Positions 31,775-35,389 of a stretch of DNA of 35,389 bases are shown here, one piece after another. The DNA is from Geodermatophilus chilensis (GTDB lineage: Bacteria > Actinomycetota > Actinomycetes > Mycobacteriales > Geodermatophilaceae): positions 1 to 35,389 of the forward strand of contig NZ_NVPT01000032.1 of NCBI RefSeq assembly GCF_002802985.1, written 5' to 3'. Made by a program: the position numbers and the translations under genes. Below the pieces are notes generated by a model. It was given only the letters and a program-made list of their open reading frames with translations, ran no database searches and was not told where the DNA came from. Every line of letters begins with the position of its first letter. Position 1 is the stretch's first letter.

Positions 31775-32299
31775 ATGGCCGCCCCCGCCTTCGTCGAGCT
31801 GCTCAACACGCAGATCGGCAACGAGTTCGCCGCGCACCAGCAGTACGTCGCGTGCGCCGTCTACTTCGACGAGCTCACCATGCCCCGGACCGCGCAGCTC
31901 TTCTTCGACCAGGCGCTCGAGGAGCGCCAGCACGCCATGATGATGGTCCGGTACCTGCTGGACTCCGATGCGCCGGTCCGCATCCCGGGCATCTCCGCCC
32001 CGGTCAACGAGTTCGCCGACGTCGTCGCCCCCGTGGCGCTGGCCCTGGAGCAGGAGAAGCGGGTCACCGAGCAGATCAACGCGCTCATCGGCGTCGCGCG
32101 GCGGGAGAACGACTTCGCCTCGGACCAGTTCATGCAGTGGTTCATCAAGGAGCAGATCGAGGAGGTCAGCAAGATGAGCGCCCTGCTCACCATCGTGAAG
32201 CGCTCCACCCACGACCTCGAGACGATCGAGGACTACGTGCTGCGCGAGGTGACGGCGGAGGCCGCGGACCCGACCGCGCCCCCGGTGGCGGGCGCCTGA
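31775..32299 (+). CDS. Ferritin (non-heme, BfrB/FtnA type)
   Basis: A 174-residue four-helix iron-storage protein that assembles into a 24-subunit cage and oxidises Fe2+. Ferroxidase ligands are visible: Glu17 (IGNEFAAHQQY), Glu50 and His53 (LEERQHAMMM), a Glu near 94 (EQEKRVTEQIN) and the Gln/Glu region of WFIKEQIEEVSKM. No heme-ligating Met as in bacterioferritin is evident, so the non-heme class is favoured. ATG 31775 has GGGAGA upstream. It lies alone on the plus strand between the acyl-CoA carboxylase subunits, which both point the other way, with 19 bp to the end of the beta-subunit gene. Confidence 0.92.
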   Translation: MAAPAFVELLNTQIGNEFAAHQQYVACAVYFDELTMPRTAQLFFDQALEERQHAMMMVRYLLDSDAPVRIPGISAPVNEFADVVAPVALALEQEKRVTEQINALIGVARRENDFASDQFMQWFIKEQIEEVSKMSALLTIVKRSTHDLETIEDYVLREVTAEAADPTAPPVAGA

Positions 32300-32318
32300 A
32301 CCGAGTGCCTCGCAGGGC

Positions 32319-33932
32319 TCACATCCGGAAGACGCCATAGCCGACCTCCTCGAGGGGCGCGTTCGCGCAGGCTGACAGGGCCAGACCGAGGACCGTCCGG
32401 GTCCGGGCGGGGTCGATGACGCCGTCGTCCCACAGCCGGGCGGTGGCGTAGTACGGGTGGCCCTGGGTCTCGTACTGGTCGCGGATCGGCTTCTTGAACG
32501 CCTCCTCGTCCTCGGCCGGCCACTCCTCGCCGCGGGCCTCGAGACCGTCGCGGCGCACCTGGGCGAGCACCGAGGCCGCCTGCTCCCCGCCCATGACCGA
32601 GATGCGGGAGTTGGGCCAGGTGAACAGGAACCGAGGCGAGTAGGCCCGGCCGCACATCGAGTAGTTGCCGGCGCCGAACGAGCCGCCGATGACGACGGTC
32701 AGCTTGGGCACCCGGGCGCAGGCGACGGCGGTGACCATCTTCGCGCCGTGCTTGGCGATGCCGCCGGCCTCGTAGTCGCGGCCGACCATGAACCCGCTGA
32801 TGTTCTGCAGGAACAGCAGCGGGGTGCTCCGCCGGTCGCACAACTCGATGAAGTGCGCGCCCTTGAGCGCGGACTCGGCGAACAGCACGCCGTTGTTGGC
32901 CACGATGCCGACCGGGTGGCCGTGCAGCCGGGCGAAGCCGGTGACCAGCGTCTGCCCGTAGAGCGGCTTGAACTCGGCGAACCGGCTGCCGTCGACCAGC
33001 CGGGCGATGACCTCGCGGACGTCGTAGGGCGTGCGCGGGTCGGGCGGCACCACGTCGTAGAGCGACTCCGGCGGGTGCAGCGGCTCCTCGACCGGTTCGA
33101 CGTCCCACGGCCGGGGCGGGCGCGGGCTGAGGGTGCCGACGATCTGGCGGACCAGCTGCAGCGCGTGCGCGTCGTCCTCGGCCAGGTGGTCGGTGACCCC
33201 GCTGGTGCGGCTGTGCAGGTCTCCCCCGCCGAGCTCCTCGGCGGTGACCACCTCGCCGGTCGCGGCCTTCACCAGCGGCGGGCCGCCCAGGAAGATCGTG
33301 CCCTGCTCGCGGACGATGACCGCCTCGTCGCTCATCGCCGGCACGTACGCGCCGCCGGCGGTGCACGAGCCGAGGACGGCGGCGATCTGCGGGATGCCGG
33401 CCTTCGACATCGTGGCCTGGTTGTAGAAGATCCGGCCGAAGTGCTCGCGGTCGGGGAAGACCTCGTCCTGCATCGGCAGGAAGGCGCCACCGGAGTCGAC
33501 GAGGTAGACGCAGGGCAGCCGGTTGTGCAGCGCCACCTCCTGCGCGCGCAGGTGCTTCTTCACCGTCATCGGGTAATAGGTGCCGCCCTTGACGGTGGCG
33601 TCGTTGGCGACGACGACGACCTCCCGGCCGGCGACCCGGCCGATGCCGGTGATGATCCCGGCGGCCGGCGCCCCGCCGTCGTACATGCCGTGCGCGGCCA
33701 GCGGTGAGAGCTCGAGGAACGGGCTGCCCGGGTCGAGGAGGGCGTCGACCCGCTCGCGCGGCAGCAGCTTGCCCCGTGCGGTGTGCCGCTCGCGGGCCCG
33801 CTCCCCACCGCCGAGCGCCACCCGGCGCAGCTGCTCGGCGAGGTCGGCGGCGAGCTCGGCGTGCGCCTCGGCGTTGCGCGCGGCGGCCGCGCCGTCGGTC
33901 GTCGGCCTGCCGGCCAGCACGGGGGCGTCCAC
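32319..33932 (-). CDS. liuB: Acyl-CoA carboxylase beta (carboxyltransferase) subunit, MCC/LiuB-like
   Basis: A 537-residue carboxyltransferase. Features include [80 protein letters not shown] and the late [20 protein letters not shown] and [20 protein letters not shown]. These follow 3-methylcrotonyl-CoA carboxylase beta subunits (MccB/LiuB) rather than propionyl-CoA carboxylases. It moves CO2 from biotin to 3-methylcrotonyl-CoA in leucine/isovalerate breakdown. Start choice: a -35 TTGACC and -10 TAACAT on the minus strand place transcription initiation at about GTG 33932, making the mRNA leaderless; GTG 33950 is in frame but lies before the predicted initiation point. The gene diverges from a TetR regulator. 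Confidence 0.92.
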   Translation of the reverse strand: MDAPVLAGRPTTDGAAAARNAEAHAELAADLAEQLRRVALGGGERARERHTARGKLLPRERVDALLDPGSPFLELSPLAAHGMYDGGAPAAGIITGIGRVAGREVVVVANDATVKGGTYYPMTVKKHLRAQEVALHNRLPCVYLVDSGGAFLPMQDEVFPDREHFGRIFYNQATMSKAGIPQIAAVLGSCTAGGAYVPAMSDEAVIVREQGTIFLGGPPLVKAATGEVVTAEELGGGDLHSRTSGVTDHLAEDDAHALQLVRQIVGTLSPRPPRPWDVEPVEEPLHPPESLYDVVPPDPRTPYDVREVIARLVDGSRFAEFKPLYGQTLVTGFARLHGHPVGIVANNGVLFAESALKGAHFIELCDRRSTPLLFLQNISGFMVGRDYEAGGIAKHGAKMVTAVACARVPKLTVVIGGSFGAGNYSMCGRAYSPRFLFTWPNSRISVMGGEQAASVLAQVRRDGLEARGEEWPAEDEEAFKKPIRDQYETQGHPYYATARLWDDGVIDPARTRTVLGLALSACANAPLEEVGYGVFRM

Positions 33933-33938
33933 GGCCGG

Positions 33939-33983
33939 GATGTTAACCACCGTTCACGAACCGGGTCAACGACCGTTAACATC
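33939..33983. promoter_or_regulatory. Back-to-back leaderless promoters with mirrored -10 elements
   Basis: GATGTTAAC (33939-33947) and GTTAACATC (33975-33983) are a perfect 9-bp inverted repeat with a 27-bp spacer. Each arm contains a TAACAT -10 element reading outward and followed by 7 bases and a GTG (33932 minus, 33990 plus). Minus -35: TTGACC; plus -35: TTCACG, both inside the spacer, where the TetR protein probably binds. Confidence 0.65.
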
Positions 33984-33989
33984 GCCGCC

Positions 33990-34592
33990 GTGACGGACGC
34001 CAACACCGCGCTGCACGCGGACGCGACCCGCCCGTCGCGCCGCGAGCAGATCCTGCGGGCCGCCGCACAGCTGTTCGCCGAGCGCGGCTCGCGGGCCGTG
34101 GGGGTGGACGACGTCGGCGCGGCGGTCGGCGTGACCGGCCCGGCCATCTACCGGCACTTCGCCAGCAAGGACGCGATGCTCGCCGAGATGCTGCTGCGCA
34201 TCAGCGAGCGGCTGCTCGAGGGCGGCACCTCGCGGGTGGCCGATGCCGGCGACGACCCGCTGGCGCAGCTGCGCACGCTGATCGCCTTCCAGGTCGACTT
34301 CGCGCTGGACAACCCCGCGCTGATCACCGTGCACGACCGAGACCTCGGCTCGCTGGCCGACGACGACGCCGCGCAGGTGCGCCGGCTGCAGCGCCGCTAC
34401 GTCGAGGTGTGGGTGGACGTCCTGGGGCGGGTGCACCCGGAGTCCGACGTCGCGACCAACCGGGCCCGCGCGCACGCCGTCTTCGGGCTGGTCAACTCGA
34501 CCCCGCACAGCGCCGGCCGGCTGCCCCGCGGGCGGACCGCCGCGCTGCTCGCCGCGATGGCCGAGGCCGCCGCGACCGCCGCGACCGCCTGA
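33990..34592 (+). CDS. TetR/AcrR-family transcriptional regulator
   Basis: A 200-residue regulator. The N-terminal HTH is REQILRAAAQLFAERGSRAV, then GVDDVGAAVGVTGPAIYRHF and ASKDAMLAEML, the standard TetR pattern. The C-terminal helices (LRTLIAFQVDFALDNPALIT, HDRDLGSLADDDAAQVRRLQ) should bind a ligand, probably an acyl-CoA or acid derivative, given the neighbours. GTG 33990 is 7 bases behind a -10 element, so its mRNA looks leaderless. It is divergent from the carboxyltransferase gene and shares its promoter region, so it likely represses that gene and itself. It ends in a low-complexity AATAATA tail. Confidence 0.9.
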   Translation: MTDANTALHADATRPSRREQILRAAAQLFAERGSRAVGVDDVGAAVGVTGPAIYRHFASKDAMLAEMLLRISERLLEGGTSRVADAGDDPLAQLRTLIAFQVDFALDNPALITVHDRDLGSLADDDAAQVRRLQRRYVEVWVDVLGRVHPESDVATNRARAHAVFGLVNSTPHSAGRLPRGRTAALLAAMAEAAATAATA

Positions 34593-34599
34593 GCGGCCA

Positions 34600-34611
34600 T
34601 TTCCGCGGAAA
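34600..34611. other. 12-bp palindrome between convergent genes
   Basis: TTTCCGCGGAAA is a perfect palindrome in the 31-bp gap between the convergent TetR gene and the last gene. It may help end transcription, but it is short and has no loop, so this is weak. Confidence 0.25.
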
Positions 34612-34623
34612 ACGCCGGAGACG

Positions 34624-35389
34624 TCAGCCGGCCGTGGGCTGCGGCATCGGCAGCACCAGCGCGGTCGAGGCGACCACGTCGAGGTCGGCGGCCGATCCGG
34701 TCGACCCGGGTCCGGCCCAGGCGGTCTCGACGATCGTCACGCTGCTGCCCGAGACGGCGCTGGCGTACTGCGCGCGGGAGAGCTTCGCCGGACCCCCCGG
34801 GTAGCGGACGCCCTCCCGCAGGAGGTCGCTGACGTTGCCGCTGCCGTCCTGGTCGACCAGCGCGCGCAGCGCCAGGGCGCCGCTCGCCGCACCCATGTCG
34901 GCCACCGACACCGAGACGACGACCGGCCGGCCACCCACGTCGGTGGAGTACAGCGCCCGGGCCAGGCCGGCGCAGTCGGTGGCGGCGAAGAAGTCGGCCA
35001 CCGTGCCGTAGGCGTTGCCGACGCAGGTGGGGTCGGTCTGCACCCGCTGGGCGACGAAGGTGCGGCCGTCGACCGTCTCGATCTGCCCGGGCTGCGGCGC
35101 GGCGGCGACCTCGACGGGCGCTGCGGACGGCGCGGCGGTGGACGGCGGGGCACCGGCGCTCGCCTCGTCGTCCCCACCGAACAGTGTGGTCACCCCGACG
35201 CCGAGGAGGACGACGAGCGCCAGGGCGGCCGCGACGACCAACGCCGTCCGCCGCGGCGAGCGCTCGCGGCGGCGCGGCCCCACGAGGGGGACGTCGGCGG
35301 GCCGGGCACCGTCGGGCACGGGCGGGACGGGCGGTCGCGCGACGGGGACCTGCGGCACGGCGGGCCGGGGATCGGGCGGTGTGGCGACC
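34624..35389 (-). CDS. Membrane-anchored protein of unknown function (5' end may lie beyond the window)
   Basis: At least 244 residues from GTG 35358; the frame remains open to the right edge with more proline-rich sequence (VATPPDPRPA), so the true start may lie outside. A proline/arginine-rich cytoplasmic N-terminus with a VPDGARPADVPLVGPRRRER stretch is followed by one transmembrane helix (TALVVAAALALVVLLGVGVT) and an Ala/Pro/Ser linker. An extracytoplasmic domain contains TCVGNAYGTVADFFAATDC, with two cysteines that could pair, and VDQDGSGNVSDLLREGVRYP. I do not recognise the domain. The topology (type II, N-in) suggests a cell-envelope role; nothing in the neighbourhood refines it. Confidence 0.8.
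   Translation of the reverse strand, partial: VATPPDPRPAVPQVPVARPPVPPVPDGARPADVPLVGPRRRERSPRRTALVVAAALALVVLLGVGVTTLFGGDDEASAGAPPSTAAPSAAPVEVAAAPQPGQIETVDGRTFVAQRVQTDPTCVGNAYGTVADFFAATDCAGLARALYSTDVGGRPVVVSVSVADMGAASGALALRALVDQDGSGNVSDLLREGVRYPGGPAKLSRAQYASAVSGSSVTIVETAWAGPGSTGSAADLDVVASTALVLPMPQPTAG

Overview
The window is high-GC DNA with Shine-Dalgarno sites close to GTG/ATG starts, several apparently leaderless genes, tightly overlapping operons and actinobacterial protein families. I infer an actinobacterium, plausibly of the Geodermatophilaceae type (Blastococcus/Geodermatophilus/Modestobacter), but no marker gene fixes the taxon.

Positions 1-23.36 kb look like a mosaic accessory region. 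They hold small intact gene sets separated by broken genes and insertion-sequence debris (ISL3, IS1380, IS3 remnants and one intact IS5-type element). From left to right: the 5' part of a DUF4331 gene; a Zn/Mn-type ABC transporter operon (1.2-3.9 kb); ISL3 and TPR gene debris; an FKBP lipoprotein; a LysR remnant lacking its DNA-binding domain; a phosphopantetheinyl transferase with a DoxX membrane protein behind an IdeR/DtxR-like iron box; a P450 remnant; and an operon for an EamA exporter, a single-module A-Ox-T-TE synthetase very like indigoidine synthetase (BpsA/IndC), and a PptA-like tautomerase (8.0-13.0 kb).

Three cobalamin riboswitches lie within about 7 kb. One, on the minus strand near 14 kb, leads into a broken FecCD/BtuC-like permease whose 3' part is fused to the start of a 'CRGCCCG' ferredoxin gene. 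The second (18.4 kb) controls an intact ferredoxin-domain protein coupled to a FhuF-like [2Fe-2S] reductase. The third (20.65 kb) controls CbtB-CbtA, a predicted cobalt transporter. The recurrence of this ferredoxin family next to B12-controlled transport genes suggests a reductive step in cobalt or corrinoid uptake. Between the B12 loci are a MerR-peroxiredoxin fusion, a LysE exporter and an MpaB-like (DUF2236) oxygenase.

To the right of the IS5 element (23.38-35.39 kb) the DNA is compact and intact. A minus-strand operon (GntP permease, four-carbon acid sugar kinase, PdxA2 dehydrogenase, DeoR regulator) should take up and degrade a threonate/erythronate-type acid sugar. A branched-chain acyl-CoA set follows: acyl-CoA dehydrogenase, biotin-carboxylase/BCCP subunit, and a carboxyltransferase subunit divergent from a TetR regulator. 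A small Cys-rich protein and a ferritin sit between the carboxylase subunits. The window ends in a membrane-anchored protein of unknown function.
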